A DNA stretch of 64,000 bases from NCBI RefSeq assembly GCF_900101855.1, contig NZ_FMVC01000007.1, positions 142,345 to 206,344 on the forward strand, read 5' to 3'. The notes under the pieces were generated by a model, which made no database searches, was not told the origin of the DNA, and saw only the letters and a program-made list of their open reading frames with translations. Below, in pieces: positions 26,715-36,278 of this stretch (its first letter is position 1; every line of letters starts with the position of its first letter). Source of the DNA: Flavobacterium anhuiense. Its GTDB lineage: Bacteria > Bacteroidota > Bacteroidia > Flavobacteriales > Flavobacteriaceae. The position numbers and the translations under genes are program-made.

Positions 26715-27599
26715 TTAATTCTGAAAAATCTTCTTCAAATAAGCCACATTTGCTCCGTAATTGGCTTTTACATTGTGTACTTGTGTCACGTCGCGAGAAC
26801 GCTCTACAATCAGCCATCCGCTCCATTTCATTTCGTCCAAAGTTTGTTTGATTTTTGGCATATCGATCGCAGGATCGTTTTCTAACCAAAATTGATCGGT
26901 ATTGGAAGCGTGAATCTGCGCTAAATATTTCTTTCCTAAAATCTTTAATTCTGAAGAAATATCTCTTTTATTGTCTAAAGCATTTGCAAAGTTGAAAGAG
27001 CTTTTAATGTATTTTGAACCGATTTCGTCTAAAAGTTTTTTCTCGTCTGTCGCGCTCAAAGAAGTTTCAATTGCGATAACTCCTCCTATTTTCCCCACTT
27101 CTTTTCCTGCCCATTGCAGTCTTTTAATCACTTCTGGACGTAGTTCTGGATTTTTAACCAAATCGGTTTGTGTTCCTAACGGAAGATAGGCCACTTTTAC
27201 TTTCATGTTTTTCATTGCCTGAATACAATCTGTTATCATTGGAGTAATTTCTCTTGTTGCAAATGATTGTGCATAAAATCCAGACATCGCTATCGAACTG
27301 ATTCCAACTCCAGTTTCTTTTGATTTATCTAAGAATTTTTGTCTTTCTACAGGATCGCCTAGTTTGCTGTCAAAAGTCGGGCGATTTCCTAAACCTCCCA
27401 TATCCAGTTCGATTCCGTCCGCTTTTATTTCAGAAGCCAAACCAAAAGCGCCTAGTTTTTGTCTTTTTAAAATCATCCAGTCGCAAACCGCCACTTTATA
27501 TTTCTGCTTTTTATTCGAAAACTGAGCCGTTGCACAGCTGTTGAATGTTGATGCTACAAGAACAAGTATTGCAACAATTAAGTTTTTATTTAGCTTCAT
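26715..27599 (-). CDS. Exported sugar phosphate isomerase/epimerase-like TIM-barrel lipoprotein
   Basis: About 294 residues from the ATG at 27597-27599. A lipobox at Cys22 (STFNSCATAQ) makes it a lipoprotein, whereas most AP-endonuclease-2-type sugar isomerases are cytoplasmic. The barrel is recognisable by EIKADGIELDMGGLG, GVGISSIAMSGFY, KVKVAYLPLG, GGVIAIETSLSATDE and LAQIHASNTDQFW, with acidic and His residues at strand ends that could hold a metal. NDPAIDMPKIKQTLDEMKWSG is typical of the family's last strands. Substrate is unknown. It lies between the uronidase-like enzyme and the sialidase-like protein, so a role on an oxidised or keto sugar from pectin is a guess. Confidence 0.72.
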   Translation of the reverse strand: MKLNKNLIVAILVLVASTFNSCATAQFSNKKQKYKVAVCDWMILKRQKLGAFGLASEIKADGIELDMGGLGNRPTFDSKLGDPVERQKFLDKSKETGVGISSIAMSGFYAQSFATREITPMITDCIQAMKNMKVKVAYLPLGTQTDLVKNPELRPEVIKRLQWAGKEVGKIGGVIAIETSLSATDEKKLLDEIGSKYIKSSFNFANALDNKRDISSELKILGKKYLAQIHASNTDQFWLENDPAIDMPKIKQTLDEMKWSGWLIVERSRDVTQVHNVKANYGANVAYLKKIFQN

Positions 27600-27612
27600 G
27601 TTAATTGGTTTT

Positions 27613-27746
27613 ACCATTAAGATATTAAGGAAATTAAGCTTAAATACTTTTATTATTTCTGCATTAGAAGATTAAGAAAGTTAAGCTTAATGTTCTTTAA
27701 AAATATATTAAACACAGCAACTTAACTTTCTTAATCTCTTAATGGT
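27613..27746. repeat. Inverted repeat of ccattaag / gattaagaaag words
   Basis: accattaagatattaagg (from 27613) pairs with the complement ending cttaatggt (27746). A third copy, gattaagaaagttaagctt, stands in the middle (27670-27688) in direct orientation. The edge lies 9 nt after the sialidase-like stop codon. Confidence 0.75.
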
Positions 27747-27755
27747 TCAATTCAT

Positions 27756-28901
27756 TTATTCTTCTTCCGCTTTTACCGCTGTCACCACTTTTCCTTCTTC
27801 GCCTGGCCAGATTCCGTTTTTAATTGGAAGCGCCACTAATTTACTCGGATCAACTTTTACGTACTTCAGCTTTTCTCTTCTCCAAGTATAAACGATATGC
27901 ACCATTCCGTCTGAACTCTGAATGATCGATGGATAAGAGTATTGGCTGATTTTTGAATCTTCTAAAACCAAAGCTGCGTTCCAGTGAATTCCATCTTTTG
28001 AAACCGAAACGTTTAAAGGCGTTCGTGGCCCTTTAGCTTCTTTTCCTGGAGGAAGAACGTGGTTGTAAACTAGTAAATGTCTTCCGTCTTTTAAAGTTAC
28101 AGCATCAGTTCCTGAGTTGTTATTTGGTAGTCCGATTAACTCAACATTTGACCAAGTTTTTCCGTTGTCTTTTGAGAAAGTGCTAAAAATAGCTCTGTTT
28201 CTAGTTCTTCCGATAGCCTGAATGCTTCCGTCTTTATGAAATAAAATACTTGGCTGAATGGCATTGATTTTTTGTTTTCCTCTTGAAAGCGTATCGCCCA
28301 TTACCCAAGTTTTTCCGAAATCTGGAGTAGATTCCATACGAAGTCTCCAGCCATCACCTTCGATACTTGACGGACACAATAAAGTTCCGTTGCTTAATAA
28401 AACGGGTTTATTTTTGATTGGCCCTAAGAAACCATCAGGCATTTTTTGCGCCTCAGACCAAGTTTTTCCGCCATCAGATGAAGTTCTGATTACACCCCAC
28501 CATTCTGATGGTTTTGGACCTATTTTGTAGAATAACATTAAATCGCCACCCGGAATTTGATATAACACCGGATTCCAAGTTGGTAATCTTGGTCCGTCTT
28601 TCATGACGCCATCGGCAACTTTTATGCCCTCGTTCCAAGTATCGCTTCCTTTTGGTTTGATGGCAACATAAATGCAGACATCAGGATTTCTTTCGTGAGT
28701 TCCTCCAAACCAAGAAGCAACTAAATCACCATTTGTAGCTTCGACGATTGTAATCGCATGACAAGACGGATAAGGCGCTTTATCGTAAACAAACTGATCT
28801 ACTAAAATTCCTTCTTTCCAAGTCTTTTTCTCTAAAGCCGATTTACAACTTCCTAAAAGGAAAAGTCCAAACAAGACAAATGCTAATTTTGTTACCTTCA
28901 T
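27756..28901 (-). CDS. BNR/sialidase-like beta-propeller lipoprotein
   Basis: About 381 residues from the ATG at 28899-28901; the TTG six nt upstream is not needed. The lipobox is LLGSC (about Cys19 from this start). Asp-box repeats are visible: SSDGGKTWSEA, TPDFGKTWVMG, SKDNGKTWSNV and SKDGIHWNA, as in six-bladed sialidase folds (BNR_2). Early signatures are ASWFGGTHERNPD and PRLPTWNPVLY. The family holds many proteins in plant-glycan loci with no sialic acid in the substrate, so a non-sialic acid exo-glycosidase is likelier; the RG-II keto-sugar Dha, a known GH33 substrate, is one option. It is 138 nt downstream of GH78. Confidence 0.72.
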   Translation of the reverse strand: MKVTKLAFVLFGLFLLGSCKSALEKKTWKEGILVDQFVYDKAPYPSCHAITIVEATNGDLVASWFGGTHERNPDVCIYVAIKPKGSDTWNEGIKVADGVMKDGPRLPTWNPVLYQIPGGDLMLFYKIGPKPSEWWGVIRTSSDGGKTWSEAQKMPDGFLGPIKNKPVLLSNGTLLCPSSIEGDGWRLRMESTPDFGKTWVMGDTLSRGKQKINAIQPSILFHKDGSIQAIGRTRNRAIFSTFSKDNGKTWSNVELIGLPNNNSGTDAVTLKDGRHLLVYNHVLPPGKEAKGPRTPLNVSVSKDGIHWNAALVLEDSKISQYSYPSIIQSSDGMVHIVYTWRREKLKYVKVDPSKLVALPIKNGIWPGEEGKVVTAVKAEEE

Positions 28902-29045
28902 TATCAATTTAAATTATGAATTATTTTTTCTGGCTATAAATATATACCTAGCATTTTTTTAGGTAAAAATATTTAATAAGTGTAAAAATAACACTGAAAA
29001 ATTAACAATGTATCCTGTACTGTCCCGAATTATTAAAAATGCCGC

Positions 29046-31796
29046 TTATTTAACGTTAATCGCAAAATTTCCTGACGAAAGTGTAACTGCTATCTGATTT
29101 TTTTCTATAGAATAAGTATAAGAAGTTTTATCCAGCTTTTGTTTATTAATAGAAACAGCCGGAGCTTCGCTTGTAGGAAGATAAATAATTGCAGAAGTAT
29201 TGGCTGGAATAGCAATATTCCAAACCAGACCTTTTTTATCTTTTTTCCAGTCACTTTTAATTGTTCCGTAAACCGATTCGTAAGAAGCATTTACATAAGT
29301 CAATCCCGCATTGAAATCTGGTTTCATGATGATTTGCTTGAAACCAGGAGTTTCAGGATTGCTTTTGATTCCTGCCATATTTTCGTAATACCAAATCAAT
29401 AAATCACCCAAAAGCATCACGTGGTTTTGCGAATTCATAGCCGGATCTGCCGTGTTTCCGTTCCAAAGTTCCCAAATCGTAGTTGCACCATTTTCGACCA
29501 TATAACCCCAACTTGGATAGGTTTTGTTGGATGCCAATTTGAAAGCTAAATCGCCACGACCGAAATTAGTCAACGTTCTCATTAAAAACTGTGTTCCGAT
29601 AACGCCTGTGCTGACATGACCGTTTTTGGTTACTTCCACTTCGTACACCAGATTTTCAAAAACTTTTTGCTCTAATTCCTTCGGAACCATTCCGAAAGTC
29701 AAAGGCAGTAAATTAGCCGTTACTGTATTATTAGCATAATTATTTTTTGATGCATTGAAATATTTGGCATTAAATGCTTTTTTAATTCTTGAAGCTAATT
29801 CATCATAATGTTTGATATCATTTTGAGCATTGGCAATCACAGCAAACTTTCTCATGATATTTAAAAGCTGATAATAAAACGCGCTTGAAATCAATTCTCC
29901 ATCAGTTAAACGAGAAGGATCTTTTGAACGGATTAATTCTAAAGATTCAGGCGGAACACACCAATCGCCGTATTTATCTTTGGTCATAATATCATCGACC
30001 AAATAATTTTCTTCCATGTAATCCATCCATTTTTTCATCGACGGATATTGTTTTTCTACTACTTTTTTGTCTCCAAACTGCTGATACAGCATATCGGCAA
30101 CTGTGATATAAGTTCCTGGCCAGGTTACATTATCACCATAATAGCGCCAAAAAGCTGGTGCTACATCTGGCAATCCTCCATCCTGAGTTTGCGAATATTT
30201 TATATCATCTAACCATTTTGCGTATAAAGTCTGATTATCAAATAAAAAACTTTCGCCGTAAGCTCCTGTTGTTCTGTCTCCCAACCAAGGCTGACGCTCA
30301 TTTCTCTGCGGGCAATCGATTGGCATTCCTTTATAATTCCCGCTGATTCCCCACCAAGCATTCTTAAAAATCTGATTCATTATCGGATTTGAAGAATCGA
30401 AAGTTCCTATTGTTGCAATATCATCATAAACCACTTTCCCAATAAAATTTTCTAAAGCGGGTTTGCTTTTAAATCCTGAAATCTCTACAAATCTGAATCC
30501 GTGAAAAACAAATCGAGGTTCCCAAACTTCTTCCCCTCCGCCTTTTAAAGTATAAATATCAGTTGTTTTGGCATCACGAAGATTGGCAATGTACAACGAA
30601 CCATCTGGTTGTAAAGATTCAGCAAACTTCATCGTGATTCTATCTCCCGCATTTCCTTTCACTTTCAATTGCAGCCAGCCCACCATATTTTGTCCCATAT
30701 CCAAGATATAAGTACCTTTTGGCGTTTGTTTTATTGAAATCGGTTTTACTTCACGCTTCACTTTCATATTAGCCGACATCTGTCCTTCATAGAATCCGCC
30801 TGGTTCCTGAACGTATTCTGCCGAAAGCCATTTTTTATCATCAAAATTAATCGTATTCCAGCCTTTCATTTCTTTGCCGGCATCGTATTCTTCTCCGTCG
30901 TATTCGTTGTTGGATAGGATTGGTCCATCAGTTGTAATTTTCCAAGTATCATCTGTGCGAATCACATCTTTGCTCCCATCCGTATATTCTACAAATAACT
31001 GCAAAGCCATTTTCGGATAACCAAAAGTTTTGATTTTATACGGTTTATAATCCTGACGCATGGTAAAAAAACGTCCGTTTCCTAAAATCGTTCCTAACGC
31101 ATTTTTTCCTTCCTGTAACTGCGAAGTCACATCAAAAACATTGTATTTTACATTCTTCGTATAATCCGTAGGAACTGGTGCTAAAACCTGATCTCCAATT
31201 TTATTTCCGTTAATGTATAGCTCATACAAGCCCATTCCCATGATATAGACCTTGGCATTTTTGACTTTCTTTTTTAAGTCGATCTCTTTTCGTAAATATC
31301 TAGCAGATAATCTCGAATACTGGGAAATACTATCTCCCTTTGAAGTTTTTTCATAACCAATCCATCGAGTCGATTTCCAGTCGGCATAAGTCAAAATCCC
31401 GATACTGAAATGAGCATTTTCTTTGGATTGAATTTCACCTTTATTGGTAAAAACCGTTACTTTCCAGTAAACGTCTTGTCGGTCTTTTAGTTTTTTTCCG
31501 TTGTAAATTACGTTTATAGAGGCATCACTTTGCACTTTCCCGCTATCCCATAAATCACCATTTCCAGCATTCAATTTCTCTAAACTTGAAGAAGCAATAA
31601 TTTGATACGCCGTTTGTTTTACATCATTAATATCTGCTTTTATTTTCCAGCTTAATCTTGGCTGTAAAACATCAATTCCTTCTGGATTGGTCAGCATTTC
31701 GCATTTTAAGTCACTTACAATTATTTTGTTTTGGGCTTTCACCGAAATGGTAAAAAGCAAAATGATTAGTGTAAGATGTAAAAAAAACTTTTTCAT
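29046..31796 (-). CDS. GH78 alpha-L-rhamnosidase (first copy)
   Basis: A 916-residue exported enzyme (signal to about residue 21). The N-terminal Rhamnosid_N-type domains begin with VSDLKCEMLTNPEGIDVLQP and LSWKI; the (alpha/alpha)6 catalytic part has DCPQRNERQPWLGDRTTGAY, the family's D-C-P-Q-R-x-E pattern, then YAKWLDDIKYSQTQDGGLPD and GDWCVPPESLE. A C-terminal beta-sandwich ends the protein. GH78 enzymes release rhamnose from RG-I, RG-II or decorated glycans. The 138-nt gap to the next gene has no inverted repeat, unlike most junctions here. Confidence 0.93.
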   Translation of the reverse strand: MKKFFLHLTLIILLFTISVKAQNKIIVSDLKCEMLTNPEGIDVLQPRLSWKIKADINDVKQTAYQIIASSSLEKLNAGNGDLWDSGKVQSDASINVIYNGKKLKDRQDVYWKVTVFTNKGEIQSKENAHFSIGILTYADWKSTRWIGYEKTSKGDSISQYSRLSARYLRKEIDLKKKVKNAKVYIMGMGLYELYINGNKIGDQVLAPVPTDYTKNVKYNVFDVTSQLQEGKNALGTILGNGRFFTMRQDYKPYKIKTFGYPKMALQLFVEYTDGSKDVIRTDDTWKITTDGPILSNNEYDGEEYDAGKEMKGWNTINFDDKKWLSAEYVQEPGGFYEGQMSANMKVKREVKPISIKQTPKGTYILDMGQNMVGWLQLKVKGNAGDRITMKFAESLQPDGSLYIANLRDAKTTDIYTLKGGGEEVWEPRFVFHGFRFVEISGFKSKPALENFIGKVVYDDIATIGTFDSSNPIMNQIFKNAWWGISGNYKGMPIDCPQRNERQPWLGDRTTGAYGESFLFDNQTLYAKWLDDIKYSQTQDGGLPDVAPAFWRYYGDNVTWPGTYITVADMLYQQFGDKKVVEKQYPSMKKWMDYMEENYLVDDIMTKDKYGDWCVPPESLELIRSKDPSRLTDGELISSAFYYQLLNIMRKFAVIANAQNDIKHYDELASRIKKAFNAKYFNASKNNYANNTVTANLLPLTFGMVPKELEQKVFENLVYEVEVTKNGHVSTGVIGTQFLMRTLTNFGRGDLAFKLASNKTYPSWGYMVENGATTIWELWNGNTADPAMNSQNHVMLLGDLLIWYYENMAGIKSNPETPGFKQIIMKPDFNAGLTYVNASYESVYGTIKSDWKKDKKGLVWNIAIPANTSAIIYLPTSEAPAVSINKQKLDKTSYTYSIEKNQIAVTLSSGNFAINVK

Positions 31797-31834
31797 GATT
31801 GTATTTTTAAGCTTTTGGCTTTAGATTTTTTTGT

Positions 31835-31913
31835 CTCTCGCAGATTTTGCAGATTTAGGAGATTTTTTAAATAGCAAAATAGTAATCTGCTCAATCTGCA
31901 AAATCTGCGAGAG
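31835..31913. repeat. Inverted repeat of cgcagattttgcagatt words
   Basis: The left arm 31835-31864 starts ctctcgcagattttgc and the right arm 31884-31913 ends gcaaaatctgcgagag, pairing along most of 30 bp. It lies upstream of the GH78 start codon side. Confidence 0.8.
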
Positions 31914-31929
31914 TAAATTTTATGTTCAT

Positions 31930-32034
31930 TTTGTCATTTCGACGAAGGAGAAATCGCACCAGAATTTCTACAATCCATGTCTCCAATCTTTGTCGATTTG
32001 CGTGTGCGATTTCTCCTTGCGTCGAAATGACAAA
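31930..32034. repeat. Type A inverted repeat, copy 5
   Basis: The arm tttgtcatttcgacgaagg (31930) pairs with the complement ending at 32034 over about 30 bp; the right arm has one extra g. The loop contains TCCAATCTTTGTCGATT. It lies 21 nt after the MGH1-like stop codon. Confidence 0.88.
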
Positions 32035-32055
32035 CTAACCGTTAACATTGAAGTT

Positions 32056-33624
32056 TTACTCAGAAACAACTCGCTCCAATTTCTCAGAAACTGCAATTTC
32101 CTTCCCGTTTTTAAAGATTCTAAATCCTTTTCCTTTTTTATATTTTTCTCCTGTTTTATCCCAAAGAATGGTAATAATATTGCCGTGATACAAAACATTA
32201 TCCAGACAAAACCAATCCCATTTTTCTTGCGGAATCAAAGGATTTACTTCAATCTTTTCATCTTCTCTTGGGCGTAAACCAACCAATCCTGTAATCATTA
32301 AATCGTTGAAAGTCGAATGATTATAATAACGGCTTCTTTCTCTATCGCCCATTAACCAATACCCCGTAGTCTCATCTAAATATTCTCCAATATAAGGTTT
32401 TCCTCTGTAATACTGCGATTGTACGTACAATTCCATTTGTTTGAAATAATCCGTTTTACCAACAAAATCCTGATTATAATTATTGAGAACATTCGCCAAA
32501 GCTGTTAACGTCTGTGAACTTGCAAAAGGCCAGATGGCACCATCCCACTCACAAGTTCCTGTTCCATGAGTCCTAAAACGCGGACTTCTTCGTTCTGCGG
32601 TTGTCAAACCAAACGGAGCCGAAAATCCTTTTTCGTCTTTAATTTGTTCCCAAGCTTTTTCAAAACCTTTTCCTTTTTCAGGAAGATTAAAATACCACGG
32701 AATAAATCCTATGGCCTCGCGAACTTGCGACAGCGTATCTTTTTGTGTTAAAGTTTCAAAGAATTCACTTTTAGGATTCCACAATTTTGTTTCTACTAAC
32801 TGCTGTAGTTCATCAGCTTTAGCTTTGAATTTTGCTTCTGTTTCTTTATCGCCTTTCATAGCAGCCATTTTAGAAATCGATACTGCATTGCCATACATAT
32901 AACTGTTAATCGTTGGTCTTGCATTTTGAACTTTTCGTCCGCCGCTTAAAGACTCTTCCATTCCGTCTTTTACGTCATGCTGCCAAAACAAACCATCCTT
33001 GCGCTGACGGTCTTTTTCCCAAACCGCATAGTCTGTAACCATATCAGGGTACAAATCCAATAAGAATTTTTCATCTTTATTTACTAAATAACGATTGTAT
33101 AAAGCGTCGGCTGTCCAACTGCTGAATTTATATAATTTATTCATTGGTTTTCCATCATTTCCTCGGTACCAAATTTTCACATCCTGCTCGATGTATTTTG
33201 GATCATGAACCCATCTGAATTCGTTGATATGATGTCCCAAAGCACAAGCAATCAAATTGTATTTATCGGCGTATGAACGGTCTACCAAAAACTCTGTAAT
33301 CCCGAAACCTAGTGGTGTTTTTTTAATGTGTTTTCGAGCCGTCCACCATCGATAATAATAAATTTCCTCAAAATTCTGCTGCGGACATTCAAACAACGGA
33401 ATATTCTTTTCCATCCAAGCCCAAGCACTGTCATTCGGAATGGCAAATTTTAAATTTTCATCTTCCATCGTGTTAAAATAATCAACATAATGTTTGAAGT
33501 TTTTTTCTTTTAAAATAGCCGATTTTCCTAATTGTGAAGATCCTGCACCAGATTTGCAACCGCTGTTTATACAAGCGATTAATATTGAAAGTGTTATTAT
33601 TTTATATTTGAAATGTTGTAACAT
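32056..33624 (-). CDS. MGH1/GH63-like (alpha/alpha)6 putative glycosidase, lipoprotein
   Basis: About 522 residues from the ATG at 33622-33624. An upstream start would lie inside a type A repeat. The lipobox is CINSGC (Cys23). The catalytic fold is inferred from six-hairpin features: YYYRWWTARKHIKKTP, GFGITEFL, GHHINEFRWV, KFSSWTADALYNRYL, GLFWQHDVKDGMEESLSG, TINSYMYGNAVSIS and TGTCEWDGAIWPFASSQT. These fit the mannosylglycerate-hydrolase-like / GH63-like group. A hallmark acid in WDG and WQHD is likely. Its substrate in a pectin locus is unclear; it lies between GH95 and GH78. Confidence 0.7.
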   Translation of the reverse strand: MLQHFKYKIITLSILIACINSGCKSGAGSSQLGKSAILKEKNFKHYVDYFNTMEDENLKFAIPNDSAWAWMEKNIPLFECPQQNFEEIYYYRWWTARKHIKKTPLGFGITEFLVDRSYADKYNLIACALGHHINEFRWVHDPKYIEQDVKIWYRGNDGKPMNKLYKFSSWTADALYNRYLVNKDEKFLLDLYPDMVTDYAVWEKDRQRKDGLFWQHDVKDGMEESLSGGRKVQNARPTINSYMYGNAVSISKMAAMKGDKETEAKFKAKADELQQLVETKLWNPKSEFFETLTQKDTLSQVREAIGFIPWYFNLPEKGKGFEKAWEQIKDEKGFSAPFGLTTAERRSPRFRTHGTGTCEWDGAIWPFASSQTLTALANVLNNYNQDFVGKTDYFKQMELYVQSQYYRGKPYIGEYLDETTGYWLMGDRERSRYYNHSTFNDLMITGLVGLRPREDEKIEVNPLIPQEKWDWFCLDNVLYHGNIITILWDKTGEKYKKGKGFRIFKNGKEIAVSEKLERVVSE

Positions 33625-33653
33625 TAGTTTTTCTTTTATTTTTTTACTCAATC

Positions 33654-33757
33654 TTGTCATTTCGACGAAAGAGAAATCTTCGTTAGCAGCTCAACAAAGT
33701 TTGTCGATTTTGATTGTAGAGTTTCTTGAGAAGATTTCTCCTTCGTCGAAATGACAA
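33654..33757. repeat. Type A inverted repeat, copy 6
   Basis: ttgtcatttcgacgaaag at the left pairs with cttcgtcgaaatgacaa at the right. The loop has acaaagtttgtcgatttt instead of the usual CAATCTTTG core. Confidence 0.83.
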
Positions 33758-33766
33758 ACTGTATGT

Positions 33767-33799
33767 AAACCCGACAGGTTTCGGAAACCTGTCGGGTTT
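33767..33799. repeat. Type C short hairpin, copy 2
   Basis: A perfect 15-bp stem, aaacccgacaggttt (33767-33781) with 33785-33799, and loop cgg. It begins 11 nt after the GH95 stop codon. Confidence 0.88.
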
Positions 33800-33810
33800 G
33801 ATATGTTATT

Positions 33811-36261
33811 TTAATTCCCCGTAAAAACATACGTCTGCCCAGCTTTCATATTCACATCGTAAATATTGTAATTTGGCAGTTTTACTTTCTCCAGTTTTGC
33901 TTCGTTCGAAATAATCGGTTTCTTCACTTCTACATCATAAAACAACGGATTTGTATTTTTCCCTTTTGCTTTTTTAAGCGAAGAACCTTTTAAAGTATTT
34001 TCCACTTTCAATCGGCAGTTTCCTCCAATTTTTGAATAGATTTTCAACTCCGAAACTTTATTGTTCTTCCAAGTCATATCGATTACAAAACCGCCTCTTG
34101 CTACTAAACCTTTTATGCTTCCGTCTTTCCAAACCGTTGGCAAAGCAGGCAGTAAATGAATCGCATCTTCCTGACTCTGCATCAGCATTTCGGCAAAACC
34201 AGCAGTGCAACCAAAATTTCCATCAATTTGGAAAGGCTGATGCGCATCTAACATATTCGGATACGTTCCGCCACCTTTTCTTTGATCTGCTGTTACCAAA
34301 TGTAATTGATCCTGAATCAATTTATAAGCGTGATTTCCGTCTAACAATCTTGCCCATAGATTCACTTTCCATCCCATTGACCAGCCCGTAGATTCGTCTG
34401 TTCTGTAAATCAGGGATTGTTTTGCTGCTTCAAATAATTCAGGTGTTTTTATTGGCGAAATCTGATTACTTGGGTATAATCCGTATAAATGCGAAACGTG
34501 TCTGTGATTGTCTTTCGGATTGTCCCAATCGTCCTGCCATTCTTGTAACTGACTATGTTTTCCAATTTTCATTGGAGGCATTTTAGCCAAAGCTTCGCTC
34601 ACTTTTTTCACATAAGATGCATCCGGCGAAACCAATGCAGAAGCTTCCATAACATGTGTAAACAAATCAAAAATCAACTGATTGTCCATTGTGGTTCCTG
34701 ATGCGATTGTTGCTTTTCCGGTTCCTCCTGTGTGTGTGTTTTCAGGAGAACTTGACGGAACAACCACCAAATATCCAGTATTCGGATCCACAATCATGAA
34801 ATCTAAAAAGAAATCGGCGGCTCCTTTCATGATTGGATAAATTTCTGCTAAATATTTTTTATCACCTGTATATAAATATCTTTCCCATAAATCCTGACAA
34901 ACCCAAGCGCCACCCGTCGGCCACATTCCCGAAGCCGCTGAATCTACCGGAGCAGTTACACGCCAGATATCAGTGTTATGATGCAAAACCCATCCGCTTG
35001 CATTGTACATCATACGGGCTGTTTCTGCGCCTGTTACGCTTAATTCTTTTGCCATTTGAAGAAACGGTTCGTGCATTTCCTGCAAATTGGTTACTTGTGC
35101 CGGCCAGTAATTCATTTCGGCATTGATGTTGGTCGTATATTTACTGTCCCAAGGCGGTGTTACCATATCGTTCCAAATTCCTTGCAAATTGGCTGGCTGT
35201 CCGCCGGGCTGTGAACTCGAAATTAAAAGATAACGTCCGAATTGGAAATACAAAGAGGCTAACTGCGGATCGAATTGTTTCGAAAAATCTCGGATTCTTT
35301 CGTTTGTAGGCTCCTTAGTCAATTCATTCGAACCTAAATCTAAAGAAACTCTGTTGAAGAATTTTTGGTAATACTCAACGTGAGCTTTCTTTATGGTTTC
35401 AAAATCTTTTGTTTCCGCATTCGCTAGATAGTCTTTACTTTTCGCAATTTCATCTCCAGAAATGTCCTGATAGTTTTTAAAATTGGTTGCAATTGAAATG
35501 TACAAAGTTACTTCATCGGCTTTGTTGATGCTTAACACTCCATTGCTTGCGTCAATTTCTCCTCCTTTGTTTTTAGCAGTAAGTCTTCCTTGAAATTTTA
35601 CCTTTCCTTTTACATTTTCAAAGTTAGTTCCCGTTCCAGAAAGTATAATCTGATTTCCTTCTGTCGAAGTTACCGTTTTATCAATCGGACTGTTCATGAA
35701 AACGTTACAAGTAATCTGTCCTGGTTTGCTCGCAGAAAGCTTCACCACAATGACGTGATCTGAAAATGCGGTTAGAATTTCTCTTGTAAATTCAACTCCG
35801 TTTACTTTGTATTTTACTTTTGCCGTAGCATTGCTGATGTCTAAGTCACGATAATAATCGGTATATTTTTGATGTCCGTTGAATGAAATATAAACGCTTC
35901 CAAAAGTCTGATACGGCATGCCGTCATTGGTTTGCGACATGATATCTTTGGTAGCCAAATCCTGCGCTTCATCAAATTTTCCTTCGAAAATCAACTGTCT
36001 CACTTTTGGTAAAGCCTCAATTGATTTTTTATGCGCATTACTGTTTGGAGAACCCGCCCAAATCGTTTCTTCGTTCAATTGCAAACGTTCCACTGCTGGA
36101 TCACCAAAAACCATTGCGCCTAAACGTCCGTTGCCCAAAGGCAAAGCTTCGTTCCAAATAGACGCAGGTTTATCGTACCATAATTTTAGGTCGTTTTGAG
36201 CTGTTGCAGTTATGGAAAAAATTCCAAGACAGATTGCTGTTATTTTAAGTTTTAACTTCAT
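33811..36261 (-). CDS. GH95 alpha-L-fucosidase / alpha-L-galactosidase
   Basis: An 816-residue exported enzyme (signal to about residue 21). GH95 features in order: LWYDKPASIWNEALPLGNGRL, EETIWAGSPNS, GIWNDMVTPPWDS, TTNINAEMNYWPAQVTN with the family asparagines, DESTGWSMGWKVN and DGNFGCTAGFAEML near the end. The family removes alpha-1,2-L-fucose, and in RG-II degradation alpha-L-galactose from the xylose-containing side chain. Both sugars fit here; the pectin context favours one of the two without telling which. It is followed by the MGH1-like gene. Confidence 0.93.
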   Translation of the reverse strand: MKLKLKITAICLGIFSITATAQNDLKLWYDKPASIWNEALPLGNGRLGAMVFGDPAVERLQLNEETIWAGSPNSNAHKKSIEALPKVRQLIFEGKFDEAQDLATKDIMSQTNDGMPYQTFGSVYISFNGHQKYTDYYRDLDISNATAKVKYKVNGVEFTREILTAFSDHVIVVKLSASKPGQITCNVFMNSPIDKTVTSTEGNQIILSGTGTNFENVKGKVKFQGRLTAKNKGGEIDASNGVLSINKADEVTLYISIATNFKNYQDISGDEIAKSKDYLANAETKDFETIKKAHVEYYQKFFNRVSLDLGSNELTKEPTNERIRDFSKQFDPQLASLYFQFGRYLLISSSQPGGQPANLQGIWNDMVTPPWDSKYTTNINAEMNYWPAQVTNLQEMHEPFLQMAKELSVTGAETARMMYNASGWVLHHNTDIWRVTAPVDSAASGMWPTGGAWVCQDLWERYLYTGDKKYLAEIYPIMKGAADFFLDFMIVDPNTGYLVVVPSSSPENTHTGGTGKATIASGTTMDNQLIFDLFTHVMEASALVSPDASYVKKVSEALAKMPPMKIGKHSQLQEWQDDWDNPKDNHRHVSHLYGLYPSNQISPIKTPELFEAAKQSLIYRTDESTGWSMGWKVNLWARLLDGNHAYKLIQDQLHLVTADQRKGGGTYPNMLDAHQPFQIDGNFGCTAGFAEMLMQSQEDAIHLLPALPTVWKDGSIKGLVARGGFVIDMTWKNNKVSELKIYSKIGGNCRLKVENTLKGSSLKKAKGKNTNPLFYDVEVKKPIISNEAKLEKVKLPNYNIYDVNMKAGQTYVFTGN

Positions 36262-36278
36262 AGTATATTTTTTTTAGC

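Noticed and set aside
31831..32277. A 148-codon open frame on the plus strand
   Set aside because: It runs through the intergenic inverted repeats and the 3' end of the MGH1-like gene; the translation has no family features and it opposes all neighbours.
33767..33799. Type C hairpin as an ordinary intrinsic terminator
   Set aside because: No U tract follows in either direction and the enzyme genes on both sides look co-transcribed.
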